NCBI RefSeq assembly: GCF_002095435.2
Contig: NZ_MJEJ02000051.1
Location: 124,001-188,000 of the forward strand
Reading direction: 5' to 3'
Origin: Williamsia sp. 1138
Lineage (GTDB): Bacteria > Actinomycetota > Actinomycetes > Mycobacteriales > Mycobacteriaceae
DNA: 64,000 nucleotides
Positions 49,663 through 61,202 of this stretch are shown here, one piece after another. Position numbers and translations under genes: made by a program. The notes under the pieces were generated by a model. It had not been told where the DNA came from, did no database searches, and saw only the letters and a program-made list of their open reading frames with translations. Each line of letters begins with the position of its first letter. Position 1 is the first letter of the stretch.

Positions 49663-50838
49663 TCAGCTCACCGTGACAATCGGTGCGCCCGCCGACTCAC
49701 CGTCCCCGGATTCACCGGACTCCTCGGCGATCCGCATTGCTTCTTCGATGAGGGTCTCGACGATCTGGGCTTCGGGAACGGTCTTGATGACCTCGCCCTT
49801 GACGAAAATCTGACCGCGGCCGTTACCTGACGCGACGCCGAGGTCGGCTTCCCGGGCCTCACCGGGACCGTTGACGACGCACCCCATCACCGCGACGCGA
49901 AGTGGGATCTCCATACCCTCGAGCCCCGCGCTCACCTCATCGGCGAGTTTGTAGACGTCGACCTGCGCGCGACCGCACGACGGGCACGACACGATCTCGA
50001 GTTTGCGCGGCCGCAGGTTCAGTGACTGCAGGATCTGATTGCCGACCTTGATCTCCTCGACCGGCGGCGCCGACAACGACACGCGGATGGTGTCGCCGAT
50101 ACCCTCTGCCAGCAAGGCTCCGAACGCAACAGCCGACTTGATCGTCCCCTGGAAGGCCGGCCCGGCCTCGGTCACCCCGAGGTGCAACGGATAATCGCAC
50201 TGGGCCGCGAGCTGGCGGTACGCCTCGACCATGATCACCGGATCGTTGTGCTTGACCGAGATCTTGATGTCGCCGAACCCGTGCTCTTCGAACAGGCTCG
50301 CCTCCCACAACGCGGATTCCACCAGAGCCTCTGGAGTGGCCTTGCCGTATTTCTGCAGTAGCCGGGGATCGAGCGAACCCGCGTTGACGCCGATGCGGAT
50401 CGGGATACCCGCGTCGCCGGCGGCCTTCGCGACCTCTTTGACCCGGCCGTCGAACTCCTTGATGTTGCCCGGGTTCACGCGTACAGCCGCACAGCCGGCG
50501 TCGATCGCCGCGAAGATGTACTTCGGCTGGAAGTGGATGTCGGCGATCACCGGCAACTGGGACTTCTTGGCGATCGCGGGCAGGGCTTCGGCATCCTCCG
50601 GGCGTGGGCACGCCACCCGCACGATGTCGCAACCGGCCGCCGTGAGTTCGGCGATCTGCTGCAACGTCGCATTGATGTCATGGGTCTTGGTGGTGGTCAT
50701 CGACTGCACCGATACGGGATGATCGCTGCCGACAGCGACCGTCCCGACCTGGAGTTGACGGGTCTTGCGCCGGGGTGCGAGCACCGGCGGCGGTGCAGCG
50801 GGCATCCCCAGACCGATCGCGGTGGCGTCTGCACTCAT
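49663..50838 (-). CDS. ispG: 4-hydroxy-3-methylbut-2-enyl diphosphate synthase (flavodoxin)
   Basis: 391 residues. TIM-barrel segments ([35 protein letters not shown]-like [11 protein letters not shown]) and [4Fe-4S] cysteines in SCPSCGR and [10 protein letters not shown]. It makes HMBPP in the MEP pathway. ATG at 50838 has AGGAAG at proper distance; an upstream GTG (50847) is possible. It clusters with rip1 and dxr, the standard actinobacterial dxr-rip1-ispG group. Confidence 0.96.
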   Translation of the reverse strand: MSADATAIGLGMPAAPPPVLAPRRKTRQLQVGTVAVGSDHPVSVQSMTTTKTHDINATLQQIAELTAAGCDIVRVACPRPEDAEALPAIAKKSQLPVIADIHFQPKYIFAAIDAGCAAVRVNPGNIKEFDGRVKEVAKAAGDAGIPIRIGVNAGSLDPRLLQKYGKATPEALVESALWEASLFEEHGFGDIKISVKHNDPVIMVEAYRQLAAQCDYPLHLGVTEAGPAFQGTIKSAVAFGALLAEGIGDTIRVSLSAPPVEEIKVGNQILQSLNLRPRKLEIVSCPSCGRAQVDVYKLADEVSAGLEGMEIPLRVAVMGCVVNGPGEAREADLGVASGNGRGQIFVKGEVIKTVPEAQIVETLIEEAMRIAEESGESGDGESAGAPIVTVS

Positions 50839-50902
50839 CGTGTTCACTTCCTGCTCTTTGGCTGTAACTGGTTCATCGACTGTAAAAGCACCGGCTGGAG
50901 CA

Positions 50903-52108
50903 CTAGAAGGCCTTGATGGGGTTCACGATGTCTGCGGTCAAGGTGAGGGCCATGTATCCGCCCATGATCACCAGCACCACGTATGTGATCGGCATCAGTT
51001 TCAGGTAGTCGACGGGCGCACCGACACCGAGTCCACGAGACCGGCGCAACATGTTGCGCACCTTCTCGTAGCCCACGATGGCCATGTGCCCACCATCCAA
51101 GGGTAATAGCGGCACCAAATTGAAGAGCGCCAGGAAGAAGTTGATGCTGGCCAGCAGGAAGACGAAGAACCACCACAGGCCGTGGTCGGCGGCGTCGCCA
51201 CCGATCACCGAGGCGCCGTAGACGCTCACCGGGGTGTCGGCGGCGCGCTCACCGCCGGTCACGGAGGTCCAGAGCGCACCGATCTTGGACGGCAGTGACA
51301 GGAGCGAGTCCCACGTCCGAACGACCAGGTCACCGGTGAATCCGGCGGCAGCTGGGACGGCGCCTGCGGCAGATGGGTGTTGCCAGCCGTCGTCATAGCC
51401 GATGCCCACCATGCCGATCGTCTCGGTCGTGGGCGCACCCTTGTCGTCGACGCCGTTGACGGTCACCTCTTGCGGGGTGAGAGTTACCTCACGCGTCACT
51501 CCGTCGCGCTCCACGGCGAGGGTGACGGGATCGGTACCCGCCCGCAGGACCGTGCTCAATTCGGTGGTGCTGGTAATCTTTTCGCCGTTCGCCGCGACCA
51601 CCGTGTCGCCGGGCTCCAGACCGGCCCGCTGCGCCGGACCTTCGCCCGAGCACGGGGCGAGCTGACCTTTGTTGATCGTGTCACCAACACAGGCCACCGA
51701 CCCGACCTTGGCCGGGAGCGATTCCGACAGACTCGGGAGCCCCCAGGCCAACGCCATGATGACGATCAGCGCGAAGCCGAGGATCAGGTTCTGCGCGGGA
51801 CCGGCGGCCAGGACGACGATCCGTTTCCAAGACTTCTGCTTGTACATCGCCCGGGATTCATCCTCGGGCGCCAGTTCATCGTGGGTGGTCATGCCGGCGA
51901 TGTCGCAGAAACCGCCCAGCGGGAGGGCCTTCACTCCGTACTCGGTCTCCCCCCGTCGGGTGGACCACACCGTCGGTCCGAATCCGACGAAATAACGGCG
52001 CACCTTCATCCCGGTGCGCTGGGCAGCCCACATGTGGCCGCATTCGTGCCAGGCGATCGAGGCCAGCAGTCCCAGCGCAAAGAGCACCACGCCCAACGCA
52101 AACATCAT
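50903..52108 (-). CDS. rip1: Site-2 protease Rip1/RseP-type zinc metalloprotease
   Basis: 401 residues. HECGH (21-25) in the first membrane helix is the zinc site; a PDZ domain (~130-220, [17 protein letters not shown]) follows; [12 protein letters not shown] supplies the third ligand in a later helix. It cuts membrane-bound anti-sigma factors. ATG at 52108 chosen over the GTG three codons earlier. Lies between dxr and ispG. Confidence 0.95.
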   Translation of the reverse strand: MMFALGVVLFALGLLASIAWHECGHMWAAQRTGMKVRRYFVGFGPTVWSTRRGETEYGVKALPLGGFCDIAGMTTHDELAPEDESRAMYKQKSWKRIVVLAAGPAQNLILGFALIVIMALAWGLPSLSESLPAKVGSVACVGDTINKGQLAPCSGEGPAQRAGLEPGDTVVAANGEKITSTTELSTVLRAGTDPVTLAVERDGVTREVTLTPQEVTVNGVDDKGAPTTETIGMVGIGYDDGWQHPSAAGAVPAAAGFTGDLVVRTWDSLLSLPSKIGALWTSVTGGERAADTPVSVYGASVIGGDAADHGLWWFFVFLLASINFFLALFNLVPLLPLDGGHMAIVGYEKVRNMLRRSRGLGVGAPVDYLKLMPITYVVLVIMGGYMALTLTADIVNPIKAF

Positions 52109-52136
52109 CGGCCGCACTTACCCTTCTGGTGAACTT

Positions 52137-53303
52137 CTACGTGGGTGCACCGGCGACGAGTTGCCGGGCGCGCTCTCGCGCCCAGGCGTCGGCCGCCAGA
52201 ACCTCATCCACCGTACCTGGATCGGCGGTCCACTGATCTGCGGCGGCGAGCACCTCCCCCACGATGTCGACGATCCGAGGAAACGGGATCGCCCCGTCGA
52301 AGAAGCCATCGGCGGCGGCCTCGTTGGCGGCGTTGAACACCGCGGTCAGAGAGCCGCCGCGGGCACCCGCCTCCCGAGCGAGGTCGATGGCGGGGAAGAC
52401 CGCGTTGTCCACCGGTTCGAAGGTCCAGGTACTCGCCTGCGAGAAGTCGCACGCGGCCGATGCCCCGGGGATCCGGTCCGGCCACCCCAGCGCCAGTGCG
52501 ATCGGGAGTTTCATCGACGGCGGGGACGCCTTCGCGATGGTCGCGCCGTCCACGAAGGTGACCATCGAGTGCACGATCGACTGCCGGTGCACCGTCACGT
52601 CGATGCGGTCGTAGGGGACGTCGAACAGCAGGTGCGCCTCGATGACCTCGAGCGCCTTGTTGACCAGGGTGGCGGAGTTCAAGGTGATCATCGGGCCCAT
52701 CGACCATGTCGGGTGTTTGCCTGCCTGCTCAGGTGTCACATCCTTCAATTGGTCTGCTTCCCAGCCGAAGAAGGGTCCCCCGGACGCAGTCAGCACCAAT
52801 CGGTCGACCTCGGAGGCGGTGCCGCCGCGCAGGCATTGTGCGATGGCCGAATGCTCTGAGTCCACGGCGACGATCTGGCCGGGCGCCGCTGCCGCGAGCA
52901 CGAGCGCGCCACCTGCGACCAGGGACTCCTTGTTGGCCAGGGCGAGACGGGCACCGGTCGCCAGCGTGGCCAGTGTCGGCCGAAGGCCCAGCGACCCGAC
53001 CACGGCGTTGAGGACCACATCGGCGCCGGACTTCTCGATCAGCTCGACCATCGCGTCGGGTCCCGAGGTGATGCCCTCGACTCCGGCTGCCGAGGCGACC
53101 TTGTCCGCCGCCGCGGGATCGGCGACCGCGACGGCCGATCCCGGCAGCTTCCATTCTGCGATCTGGCGGGCCAGCAGGTCCACGTTGCCGCCGCCTGCAC
53201 CGAGGCCGACGACCGAGAAGCGATCACGGTTGGCGGCGATCACCTCGAGCGCCTGCGTACCGATCGATCCGGTGCTGCCGAGTATCAGAACACGAGTGGT
53301 CAC
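52137..53303 (-). CDS. dxr: 1-deoxy-D-xylulose 5-phosphate reductoisomerase
   Basis: 388 residues from a GTG ([19 protein letters not shown]). NADPH loop GSTGSIG (9-15), [11 protein letters not shown], and the metal and substrate segments [12 protein letters not shown] and NEAAADGFF. First committed step of the MEP pathway. Followed 28 bases on by rip1. Confidence 0.97.
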   Translation of the reverse strand: MTTRVLILGSTGSIGTQALEVIAANRDRFSVVGLGAGGGNVDLLARQIAEWKLPGSAVAVADPAAADKVASAAGVEGITSGPDAMVELIEKSGADVVLNAVVGSLGLRPTLATLATGARLALANKESLVAGGALVLAAAAPGQIVAVDSEHSAIAQCLRGGTASEVDRLVLTASGGPFFGWEADQLKDVTPEQAGKHPTWSMGPMITLNSATLVNKALEVIEAHLLFDVPYDRIDVTVHRQSIVHSMVTFVDGATIAKASPPSMKLPIALALGWPDRIPGASAACDFSQASTWTFEPVDNAVFPAIDLAREAGARGGSLTAVFNAANEAAADGFFDGAIPFPRIVDIVGEVLAAADQWTADPGTVDEVLAADAWARERARQLVAGAPT

Positions 53304-53320
53304 CGGTCCAGTGTGGTCGA

Positions 53321-54340
53321 TCAGCCTGCATCCGCGCCGGCCGACTCCGGATCCGGTGCGCTCGGCGCCGGACGGTGTTCGATCCAGTGCCGGGCGATGT
53401 CGATGCGACGGGTGATCCAGACCTTGTCGTGGGACTGCACATGGTCGAGGAATCGCTCGAGCGCCGCGGTCCGGCCAGGCCGCCCGGCGAGCCGGCAATG
53501 CAAGCCGATCGACAGCATCTTGGGCGCGCCTGCCGCTCCTTCGGCGTACAGGACGTCGAAGGCATCACGCAGGTGAGCGAAGAACTGGTCACCGGACGGA
53601 AACCCGGCAGGCGAGGAGTACTTCATGTCGTTCGTGTCGAGCGTGTACGGCACCACGAGGTGATCGACGACGTGTTCTGGAGAGGCATCGGGCACCGGCA
53701 CCGAGGGACCGCCGACCGGTACCTTCACCCAGTACGGGAGGTCGTCGGCGTAACTGTCGGAGTCGTAGACGAAGCCACCGTGCTCGACGACGAGTCCTCG
53801 GGTGTTCGGTGAATCGCGACCGGTGTACCAACCCAGGGGCGCACTACCGGTGAGGTCGGTCAGGATCTCGATCGCCTCGGCCATGTGGGCCCGTTCTACC
53901 GCCGGGTTGATGAGTTGGTAGTTCAGCCAACGCAATCCGTGTGAGGCGATCTCGTCGCCCCGCTCGATGAAGGCCGCCACCGCCTCGGGGTTGCGGGCCA
54001 TTGCCTGGGCCACGGCAAAGATCGTCAGCGGCAGTCCACGGCGGTCGAACACCCGGAGCAACCGCCACAGGCCCGCCCGGGATCCGTACTCGTACAACGA
54101 CTCCATGCTCATGTGCCGATTCGGAAATGCAGCGACACCGGCCATCTCCGACAGGAACGTCTCGCTGCCGCGGTCGCCTTCGAGGACGTTGTTCTCCGAA
54201 CCCTCTTCGTAATTGAGAACGAACTGGACCGCGATGTTCGCCCCGCCCGGCCACTGCGGATGAGGCGGGGTGCGGCCGTATCCGATCATGTCGCGGGGAT
54301 ACTCGGACGGCGCATATCTCTCGGTCGGCACGGCGTTCAT
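53321..54340 (-). CDS. puuE: Polysaccharide-deacetylase-fold allantoinase (PuuE type)
   Basis: 339 residues. [58 protein letters not shown] and [13 protein letters not shown] closely match the PuuE allantoinase subfamily of the NodB fold, which hydrolyses allantoin to allantoate. No other purine-breakdown gene is near, so it is an isolated insertion between dxr and the DUF2631 gene. Function inferred from motifs recalled for the subfamily. Confidence 0.85.
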   Translation of the reverse strand: MNAVPTERYAPSEYPRDMIGYGRTPPHPQWPGGANIAVQFVLNYEEGSENNVLEGDRGSETFLSEMAGVAAFPNRHMSMESLYEYGSRAGLWRLLRVFDRRGLPLTIFAVAQAMARNPEAVAAFIERGDEIASHGLRWLNYQLINPAVERAHMAEAIEILTDLTGSAPLGWYTGRDSPNTRGLVVEHGGFVYDSDSYADDLPYWVKVPVGGPSVPVPDASPEHVVDHLVVPYTLDTNDMKYSSPAGFPSGDQFFAHLRDAFDVLYAEGAAGAPKMLSIGLHCRLAGRPGRTAALERFLDHVQSHDKVWITRRIDIARHWIEHRPAPSAPDPESAGADAG

Positions 54341-54481
54341 TCTCACACCGTGGGCCTGACCTCGCAGAAGACGCAGTCCGGTTCCCTCACGCGACACTGC
54401 CGAACCCATCAGCGGCCACGGGTCACCCGCCGCGATATGCTCTGGACGAGAAAAGTCGGATCGCAACCAGCAGGAGTAGCC

Positions 54482-54736
54482 GTGGCCAGCACTGAGGTCG
54501 AGTACAAGCCCGAGCCCGCAGAAGCGCCTTCGGCCCGATTCGGCTGGCATGGCGAAGGCATGAAGACGTACAAGATCGCCGCATGGGTGTCGGTCGTCGC
54601 ACTGCTGGGCATGGTCATCGGTAACCACGAGGGCCACGTCGAAGACTTGTACCTCGTCGGGTTTGCCGCGCTGATCGTCTTCCTCCTCGTCCGCGGCGAG
54701 GTTCTCAGCCGCGGTAAGTGGAAAAAGAAGAAGTAG
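54482..54736 (+). CDS. DUF2631 small membrane protein
   Basis: 84 residues from a GTG preceded by AGGAG. A soluble N-terminal stretch (PAEAPSARFGWHGEG), two membrane helices (~32-46, ~55-70) and a very basic end (GKWKKKK). DUF2631 is actinobacterial and uncharacterised; Rv2876 is similarly placed. Divergent from puuE across 141 bp. Confidence 0.85.
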   Translation: MASTEVEYKPEPAEAPSARFGWHGEGMKTYKIAAWVSVVALLGMVIGNHEGHVEDLYLVGFAALIVFLLVRGEVLSRGKWKKKK

Positions 54737-54757
54737 CACCACCAACCTCTTCCGAAC

Positions 54758-55438
54758 ATGCGAACGGGGCGCACTCCGGCTGCCGTCGCAGCCCCACCGA
54801 TCGCCTTCGCACTGATGGTGGCCACCGCGTGCGGCACCGGCGGAGTCGGCGCGCCGAGCACCGGCTCGTCGCCGTCGAGCATCACGATGTCCACGTCACC
54901 GTCGCCGGTACCGACGAGCGCGAGGGCGCCCGACCCCGCACTGGAGATCAGGGACGCCGATGGTCGCACGCCGCTCGTGGTCGCGACCAAGTCCCGTGAC
55001 ACCGACTCCGCACGAAGGTTGATCCTCGCGGGGGCGGACGTCAACGCGAAAGACAACCTGCAGGACTCGGCATTTCTCTACGCCGGGGCCGAGGGACTGG
55101 ACGACATTCTCGTCCTGACCCTCGATCACGGTGCGGATGTGAACTCCACCAACCGCTTCGGCGGGACCGCGCTCATCCCCGCGGCCGAGAAGGGCCATCC
55201 GACCACGGTCCAGATCCTGATCGACGCGGGTGTACCGCTGGACCACATCAACGACTCCGGATGGACGGCACTGCTAGAAGCTGTCGTCTACGGGGACGGT
55301 TCACCGGTCTACCAGGAGATCGTCTCCCGGTTGCTCGCGGCAGGTGCTGATCCCGGCATCCGGGACGCGCAGGGACGAACAGCCCTGCAGATCGCACAGC
55401 AACGAGGGCAGGCCGACGTCGCGCGCCTGCTCGGCTGA
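54758..55438 (+). CDS. Ankyrin-repeat lipoprotein
   Basis: 226 residues. Signal peptide with lipobox VATAC (Cys25), a Ser/Pro/Thr-rich linker (to ~65), then about four ankyrin repeats (DADGRTPLVVATKSRD, GADVNAKDN, TALIPAAEKGH, GWTALLEAV, GRTALQIAQQRGQ). Predicted to be an exported protein-binding module. It lies 21 bases after the DUF2631 gene, so may be co-transcribed; converges on rlmN with 3 bases between stops. Partner unknown. Confidence 0.85.
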   Translation: MRTGRTPAAVAAPPIAFALMVATACGTGGVGAPSTGSSPSSITMSTSPSPVPTSARAPDPALEIRDADGRTPLVVATKSRDTDSARRLILAGADVNAKDNLQDSAFLYAGAEGLDDILVLTLDHGADVNSTNRFGGTALIPAAEKGHPTTVQILIDAGVPLDHINDSGWTALLEAVVYGDGSPVYQEIVSRLLAAGADPGIRDAQGRTALQIAQQRGQADVARLLG

Positions 55439-55441
55439 GGA

Positions 55442-56554
55442 CTACTTCTCCTCCGCCGCCAACTGGCCGCAGGCAGCAGCGATCTCTTGCCCGCGGGTGT
55501 CGCGAACCGTGCACGAAACACCTTGGGCGATCACCCTTCTCACGAACTCGCGTTCCGCGGGCTTGGGGCTTGCGTCCCACTTGGATCCCGGGGTCGGGTT
55601 GAGCGGGATGAGGTTCACGTGTACCAGCGATCCGAGCGCCTTGCGGAGCTTCTCCCCCAGCAGATCTGCCCGCCACGGCTGATCGTTGATGTCGCGGATC
55701 AGCGCGTATTCGATCGACACCCGACGTCCGGTGCTGTCCGCGTAGTAGCGAGCAGCATCCAGCACCTCTTTGACCGACCAGCGGTTGTTGACCGGGACAA
55801 GGGTGTCGCGCAGTTCGTCGTCCGGGGTGTGCAGGGAAACTGCCAGGGTGACCGTGAGTCCTTCGTCGGCCATTCGGCGGATCGCGGGCGCCAGACCCAC
55901 CGTCGACACCGTCACCGAACGCTGGGAGATGCCGAGTCCGTCGGGGGCGGGCGAGGTGATCTTGCGGACGGCGTCGATCACGCGCTTGTAGTTCGCCAAC
56001 GGCTCGCCCATGCCCATGAACACGACGTTGGAGAGGCGGCCGGGCTCGCCCAGCTCACCATCACGCATCGCCCGCGCGGCAGAGCGCACCTGGTCGACGA
56101 TCTCCGCCGTGGAGAGGTTCCGATCCAGCCCTCCCTGGCCGGTCGCGCAGAACGGGCACGCCATCCCGCATCCCGCCTGACTCGAGATGCACAGGGTCGC
56201 GCGGTCCGGGTAGCGCATGAGCACCGACTCCAGCAGCGTCCCGTCGTGCAGTCGCCACAGGGTCTTGCGGGTGGTGTTGTCGTCGCAGGCGATGTGGCGG
56301 ATCACGGTCATCAGTTCGGGGAACAGAGCCTGGCCCACCGATTCCCGCATCGCGGCGGGCAGATCCGTCATCTCGGCCGGATCGGCGTTCAACCGGGAGT
56401 AGTACTGACGGGCCAATTGGTCGGCGCGAAACTTGGGCAGGCCGAGCTTCGTCACCGCGGCCACGCGGCCCGCGGCGTCCAGATCGGCGAGGTGCTGCGG
56501 CGGTTTGCCGCGTTTCGGCGCGTCGAATACCAGCGGCAACGGACCAGTCATCAT
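55442..56554 (-). CDS. rlmN: 23S rRNA (adenine2503-C2)/tRNA methyltransferase, radical SAM
   Basis: About 370 residues. The radical-SAM cluster motif is [18 protein letters not shown] binds SAM; the C-terminal cysteine lies in [10 protein letters not shown]. It methylates A2503 of 23S rRNA and A37 of some tRNAs. ATG at 56554 ([16 protein letters not shown]) fits homologs; a GTG at 56596 would add 14 residues. No clear ribosome site for either. Confidence 0.95.
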   Translation of the reverse strand: MMTGPLPLVFDAPKRGKPPQHLADLDAAGRVAAVTKLGLPKFRADQLARQYYSRLNADPAEMTDLPAAMRESVGQALFPELMTVIRHIACDDNTTRKTLWRLHDGTLLESVLMRYPDRATLCISSQAGCGMACPFCATGQGGLDRNLSTAEIVDQVRSAARAMRDGELGEPGRLSNVVFMGMGEPLANYKRVIDAVRKITSPAPDGLGISQRSVTVSTVGLAPAIRRMADEGLTVTLAVSLHTPDDELRDTLVPVNNRWSVKEVLDAARYYADSTGRRVSIEYALIRDINDQPWRADLLGEKLRKALGSLVHVNLIPLNPTPGSKWDASPKPAEREFVRRVIAQGVSCTVRDTRGQEIAAACGQLAAEEK

Positions 56555-56637
56555 CAAAGCGTGACGTAGATCGGCCGCAGATGCCAATTCGATCACTGTG
56601 ATTGTCGTTTCGCCCTACTCGGGCGCACCATAGAGCA

Positions 56638-57033
56638 ATGACGTATCAACCGCCCGAGGGCTACCAGCCGAGCCCCGATTACGACCCCACCAAGACTGAT
56701 GCGGCATACCCCACAGAGGCGGCCGACTCCGCCCCGCCTGCCGCGGACCACCGCGAGGAGGTGCGCAGACAGGCTCTCGACGACGTCAAGCACACGCGCA
56801 CGCGTGCAGCCTGGGTCGGTCTGATCGTCGGCGCGCTGGTCACGCTGATCCTGCTGATCTTCATCGTCCAGAATCTGGACAGCCAGAACATCGACCTGTT
56901 CTTCTGGACGGTCAACCTGCCGGTGGGCGTGAGTCTGCTGATCGCAGCCATCCTCGGCGCCGTGATCACGGCGATCGTGGGCAGCCTGCGGATGCTGCAG
57001 GTGCGACGGGCGGTGAAGAAGGCCCGGCCCTAG
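56638..57033 (+). CDS. LapA-domain membrane protein (DUF1049)
   Basis: 131 residues from the ATG MTYQPPEGYQPSPDYD. A Pro/Tyr-rich cytosolic start, then two membrane helices (~58-80, ~97-120) with FIVQNLDSQNIDLFFWTVNLPVG between, the LapA/DUF1049 pattern. Family members act in envelope assembly in Gram-negatives; role here unknown. Converges on cdsA with 7 bases between. Confidence 0.85.
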   Translation: MTYQPPEGYQPSPDYDPTKTDAAYPTEAADSAPPAADHREEVRRQALDDVKHTRTRAAWVGLIVGALVTLILLIFIVQNLDSQNIDLFFWTVNLPVGVSLLIAAILGAVITAIVGSLRMLQVRRAVKKARP

Positions 57034-57040
57034 CCGCTCG

Positions 57041-57913
57041 TCAGAGAAGCGCCCCCAGGATCGCCCACACGACGAACGCGCACGGCAGGATGGAGTCGAG
57101 ACGATCCATGATCCCGCCGTGCCCGGGCAGCAGGGTCCCCATGTCCTTGATCTTCAGGTCGCGCTTGACCTGTGATTCGACCAGATCCCCGAGGGTGGCG
57201 CAGATGACGAGGACAGGGCCGAGGACCAGCCCGATCCACCACTGCGCGTCGAGCAGGTACACGACGGTGAGGACTGCGCCGACGATGCCGAAGACCATGG
57301 ACCCGGCCATGCCTTCCCACGACTTCTTCGGACTGATGGCCGGGACCATCGGGTGTTTGCCGAAGGTCACACCGGCCACGTAACCGCCGACGTCCGAGCA
57401 GACCACCACGATCATCAGGGTCAGTACCCGCGCCGATCCGTCGTCCTGCAGCACCATCGACGCCCCGAAGGCCCCCATCAGCGGCAACCAGGCGAGTACC
57501 AGGGTCGTCCCTGCAAGATCCTGCAGGTAGTTCTCTGGGGCGGCTTGTAGGCCCTGCGACAACAGCTTCCAGATCATCGACACCAGCACTGTCGCCGCGA
57601 GAGCGACCACCGAGCCGGAGACGCCCCATGGCCAGCTGGCCCACATGATGGCTTGGCCGCCGACGAGGATCGGGATCAGTGCGACCTTGATACCGCCGTC
57701 GCGGAGACGTTTGGTCACCTCCCAGCTGGCGACGGCGATCGCCACCGCCACCACGCCGAACCAGACCTCGGGGATGAAAACCAAGATGAGGATCAGCGAG
57801 ACGCCGAGCGTGCCGCCGACCCCGATGGCAGCCGGCAGGTCGCGGCCGGCCCGCGAGGTGGAGCCCTTGGGAGCAGGCGCCGCTGCGCCCCCCGGCCGGT
57901 CTGTGTCGGTCAC
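57041..57913 (-). CDS. cdsA: Phosphatidate cytidylyltransferase
   Basis: 290 residues from a GTG. Eight or so membrane helices; SPKKSWEGMAGS and the C-terminal GDLVESQVKRDLKIKDMG...GHGGIMDRLDS are the CdsA signature. It makes CDP-diacylglycerol for phospholipids. Downstream of frr with 53 bases between. Confidence 0.95.
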   Translation of the reverse strand: MTDTDRPGGAAAPAPKGSTSRAGRDLPAAIGVGGTLGVSLILILVFIPEVWFGVVAVAIAVASWEVTKRLRDGGIKVALIPILVGGQAIMWASWPWGVSGSVVALAATVLVSMIWKLLSQGLQAAPENYLQDLAGTTLVLAWLPLMGAFGASMVLQDDGSARVLTLMIVVVCSDVGGYVAGVTFGKHPMVPAISPKKSWEGMAGSMVFGIVGAVLTVVYLLDAQWWIGLVLGPVLVICATLGDLVESQVKRDLKIKDMGTLLPGHGGIMDRLDSILPCAFVVWAILGALL

Positions 57914-57966
57914 TGTCGTCTGCCTACCCCTTCGCCACTGCCCGGTCGGTCATCGAATGCGATGAC

Positions 57967-58524
57967 CTAGACCTCGAGCAGTTCACCCTCTTTGTGTTTG
58001 ACCAGTTCATCGATCTGTGTGACGTATGACGCCGTCGTCTTGTCGAGATCCTTCTCGGCGCGTGTCACCTCATCTTCACCGGCCTCGCCGTCTTTTTGGA
58101 TGCGTTTGAGCTCATCCACCGCCTTACGCCGCACGTTGCGAATCGAGACCTTGGCGTCCTCGCCCTTGGCCTTGACCTGCTTGACCAGGTCGCGCCGACG
58201 GTCTTCGGTCAACTGCGGAATCGACACGCGGATGATGTTTCCGTCATTGGTCGGGTTCACGCCCAGGTCAGAGTTACGGATCGCGGTCTCGATCAACCCC
58301 AGCGATGACGGCTCGTAAGGCTTGATGACGATCATGCGGGCCTCTGGGGTGTTGATCGACGACACCTGCCCGATCGGCGTCGGGGACCCGTAGTAGTCGA
58401 TAGTGACCCGGTTGAACATGGCGGGATTGGCACGCCCGGTGCGCACTGAGCCCATGTCGTCGCGCGCGACGACGACGGCCTTCTCCATTTTTTCCTCGGC
58501 GTCCAAGAGCGCGTCGTCGATCAT
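57967..58524 (-). CDS. frr: Ribosome recycling factor
   Basis: 185 residues, standard. [20 protein letters not shown] and the coiled-coil C-terminal half ([33 protein letters not shown]) are typical. Splits post-termination ribosomes with EF-G. Between pyrH and cdsA, the usual order. Confidence 0.98.
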   Translation of the reverse strand: MIDDALLDAEEKMEKAVVVARDDMGSVRTGRANPAMFNRVTIDYYGSPTPIGQVSSINTPEARMIVIKPYEPSSLGLIETAIRNSDLGVNPTNDGNIIRVSIPQLTEDRRRDLVKQVKAKGEDAKVSIRNVRRKAVDELKRIQKDGEAGEDEVTRAEKDLDKTTASYVTQIDELVKHKEGELLEV

Positions 58525-58579
58525 GGTGTCCTCCGTTGACTTGTGCGGGTGCGGTCTGGTTGTGCTGGGCGAGATCCGG

Positions 58580-59311
58580 TCAGGTGCTGACCAGTGTTCC
58601 GATCTTCTCACCTGCAACCGCCCGAGCTATGTTGCCCTGCTCGAGGAGATTGAACACCAGCATCGGCATCTGGTTGTCCATGCACAGGCTGAAGGCGGTC
58701 GCATCCGCGACCTTGAGACCCTTTTCGAGAACCTCGCGGTGTGTGATCTCGCGATAGAGCGTGGCGTCGGGGTCTGTCCGGGGGTCGGCTGAGTAGACAC
58801 CGTCGACACCCTTCGCCATCAACACGACCTCGGCCTTGATCTCGAGTGCGCGCTGCGCTGCGGTGGTGTCGGTGGAGAAGTAGGGCATACCTATGCCGGC
58901 GCCGAAGATGACGACGCGGCCCTTCTCCAGGTGACGCTGTGCGCGCAACGGAATGTACGGTTCGGCGACCTGCCCCATCGTGATGGCGGTCTGCACGCGG
59001 GTGACGATCCCCCGCTTCTCCAGGAAATCTTGGAGCGCAAGCGAGTTCATGACCGTTCCGAGCATGCCCATGTAATCGGACCGGGCCCGCTCCAGGCCAC
59101 GTTGCTGCAGTTCGGCTCCCCGGAAGAAGTTTCCCCCGCCGTTCACCACCGCGATCTGGACACCCGTGTTGACCACCTCGGCGATCTGATCCGCGACCGT
59201 GGACACCACATCGGGGTCGAGGCCGACCTTGCCACCACCGAACATCTCTCCGCCGAGTTTGAGAACGACCCGCTTGAATCCGGTGCGTTCTTGTGCAACG
59301 TCGTCGGTCAT
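58580..59311 (-). CDS. pyrH: UMP kinase
   Basis: 243 residues from the ATG ([21 protein letters not shown]). [33 protein letters not shown] and [11 protein letters not shown] are the bacterial UMP kinase set. Makes UDP for nucleotide synthesis. Lies between tsf and frr. Confidence 0.97.
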   Translation of the reverse strand: MTDDVAQERTGFKRVVLKLGGEMFGGGKVGLDPDVVSTVADQIAEVVNTGVQIAVVNGGGNFFRGAELQQRGLERARSDYMGMLGTVMNSLALQDFLEKRGIVTRVQTAITMGQVAEPYIPLRAQRHLEKGRVVIFGAGIGMPYFSTDTTAAQRALEIKAEVVLMAKGVDGVYSADPRTDPDATLYREITHREVLEKGLKVADATAFSLCMDNQMPMLVFNLLEQGNIARAVAGEKIGTLVST

Positions 59312-59409
59312 GTGGCATCCCTTTCGAGGTACGGGCAGCGATCGCGTCAATGCTATCGAGATCAGAGACAGGCTATCGAGGGTCGAAGAGCAGGGGCTGT
59401 TCAGCGCAA

Positions 59410-59448
59410 AAGAACCCCGGCGAATCTGGCGATTCGCACGGGGTTCTT
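59410..59448 (-). terminator. Intrinsic terminator after tsf
   Basis: AAGAACCCCGGCGAATC pairs with GATTCGC-A-CGGGGTTCTT (one bulged base) around a 4-base loop; on the minus strand it is followed by TTGCG after TTCTT. It starts 11 bases past the tsf stop and separates rpsB-tsf from pyrH-frr-cdsA. Confidence 0.8.
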
Positions 59449-59458
59449 CTCACGAAAT

Positions 59459-60283
59459 TCAGGCCTGTCCGACCTCGAAACGGGTGAACGACACAACTTG
59501 TGCCCCCGCCTCGTCGAGTACGGCCTTGACGGTCTTCTTCGATTCCTGGACCGACGCCTGGTCGATCAGGACCACGTCTTTGAAGAATCCGTTGAGACGG
59601 CCGTCCACGATCTTGGACAGCGCGGCTTCGGGCTTGCCCTCCTCGCGGGCGGTCTGCTCGGCGATGCGACGCTCGGAAGCGATCACGTCCTCGGGGACCT
59701 CGTCGCGGGTGGCGTACTTGGCGCGCAGCGCAGCGACCTGCATTGCGGCGCCACGAGCGGCCTCTGCTGCCTCCGGGGTGTCACCGGTGTACTCCACCAG
59801 CACGCCCACGGCGGGCGGCAGATCCGACGCCCGCTTGTGCAGGTACGACGCAACGTTGCCTTCGTGGTAGCTGACCCGGTTCAGGACCAGCTTCTCGCCG
59901 ATCTTGGCCGAGAGTTCCTGGATCAGCTCGTCGACAGTCTTGTCGCCGACGGTGGCGGCCTTGAGGACGTCCACGTCGGACGTCTTCGCGGCAACCGCGG
60001 CGTCGAGGACCTTGGCGGCCAGCGCCTGGAACTCGTCGTTCTTCGCCACGAAGTCGGTCTCTGAGTTGATCTCGATCATCGCGCCGTCTTTGGCGGCGAT
60101 CAGACCTTCGGCGGTGGACCGCTCGGCACGCTTGCCGACGTCCTTGGCGCCCTTGATCCGCAGCTCTTCGACAGCCTTGTCGAAGTCGCCGTCGTTGTCG
60201 GCGAGCGCGTTCTTGCAGTCGAGCATTCCGGAGCCGGTGAGGTCGCGGAGCCGCTTGACGTCAGCGGCGGTGTAGTTCGCCAT
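59459..60283 (-). CDS. tsf: Translation elongation factor Ts
   Basis: 274 residues. TDFVAKND and the N-terminal UBA-like [23 protein letters not shown] are typical, followed by two core subdomains. Nucleotide exchange factor for EF-Tu. 52 bases after rpsB; ends at a good terminator. Confidence 0.98.
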   Translation of the reverse strand: MANYTAADVKRLRDLTGSGMLDCKNALADNDGDFDKAVEELRIKGAKDVGKRAERSTAEGLIAAKDGAMIEINSETDFVAKNDEFQALAAKVLDAAVAAKTSDVDVLKAATVGDKTVDELIQELSAKIGEKLVLNRVSYHEGNVASYLHKRASDLPPAVGVLVEYTGDTPEAAEAARGAAMQVAALRAKYATRDEVPEDVIASERRIAEQTAREEGKPEAALSKIVDGRLNGFFKDVVLIDQASVQESKKTVKAVLDEAGAQVVSFTRFEVGQA

Positions 60284-60335
60284 GGGTGGGCGAGCCTCCT
60301 GTCGGATGTGTCTGGATCGGTGAACCAGAAGTGGA

Positions 60336-61202
60336 TCAGGCCTGGGCGGGGGTTTCCGCGTCGGCTGCTGCGGGTGCCTCGGTAGCTGCCGGGGCGTCGG
60401 CTGCGGGAGCTTCTGCCGCAGGCGTGGTGGCCTGGGTCAACAGTTCCTGCTCCCACTCGGCGAGGGGCTCACCGGCGGCACCTTCGGGCTTGGTGTCGGC
60501 GCCCGTGTTCTGACCTGCCCGTGCCTGCACGCCCTCGGCGACCGCAGACGCGATCACGCGGGTGAGCAGCGCTGCGCTGCGGATGGCATCGTCGTTACCC
60601 GGAATCGGGTAGTCGACGACGTCGGGGTCGCAGTTGGTGTCGAGGATGGCGATCACCGGGATGTTCAGCTTGCGTGCCTCACCGACGGCGATGTGCTCTT
60701 TGTTGGTGTCGACGATCCACACGGCCGAGGGGACCTTGGACATGTCCCGGATACCACCGAGGGTCCGGTCCAGCTTGGTCATCTCACGCGTGAGCATGAG
60801 GATTTCCTTCTTGGTGCGACCTTCGAATCCACCGGTCTGCTCCATGGTCTCGAGTTCCTTGAGACGCTGCAGACGCTTGTGGACGGTGGAGAAGTTGGTG
60901 AGCATGCCACCGAGCCAGCGCTGGTTCACGTAGGGCATGCCGACGCGCAGAGCCTCGGAGGCGATGGATTCCTGCGCCTGCTTCTTGGTGCCGACGAAGA
61001 GGATGGTGCCACCGTGGGCGACCGTCTCCTTGACGAACTCGTACGCCTGGTCGATGTACGTCAGCGTCTGCTGCAGGTCGATGATGTAGATGCCGTTGCG
61101 ATCGGTGAAGATGAATCGCTTCATCTTCGGATTCCAACGACGGGTCTGATGCCCGAAATGAGCGCCGCTGTCCAGCAGCTGCTTCATGGTTACGACAGCC
61201 AT
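60336..61202 (-). CDS. rpsB: 30S ribosomal protein S2
   Basis: 288 residues from the ATG ([19 protein letters not shown]). [30 protein letters not shown] and [13 protein letters not shown] are S2 signatures. The C-terminal ~50 residues are an Ala/Pro/Glu-rich tail common in actinobacteria. First gene of the rpsB-tsf operon. Confidence 0.98.
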   Translation of the reverse strand: MAVVTMKQLLDSGAHFGHQTRRWNPKMKRFIFTDRNGIYIIDLQQTLTYIDQAYEFVKETVAHGGTILFVGTKKQAQESIASEALRVGMPYVNQRWLGGMLTNFSTVHKRLQRLKELETMEQTGGFEGRTKKEILMLTREMTKLDRTLGGIRDMSKVPSAVWIVDTNKEHIAVGEARKLNIPVIAILDTNCDPDVVDYPIPGNDDAIRSAALLTRVIASAVAEGVQARAGQNTGADTKPEGAAGEPLAEWEQELLTQATTPAAEAPAADAPAATEAPAAADAETPAQA

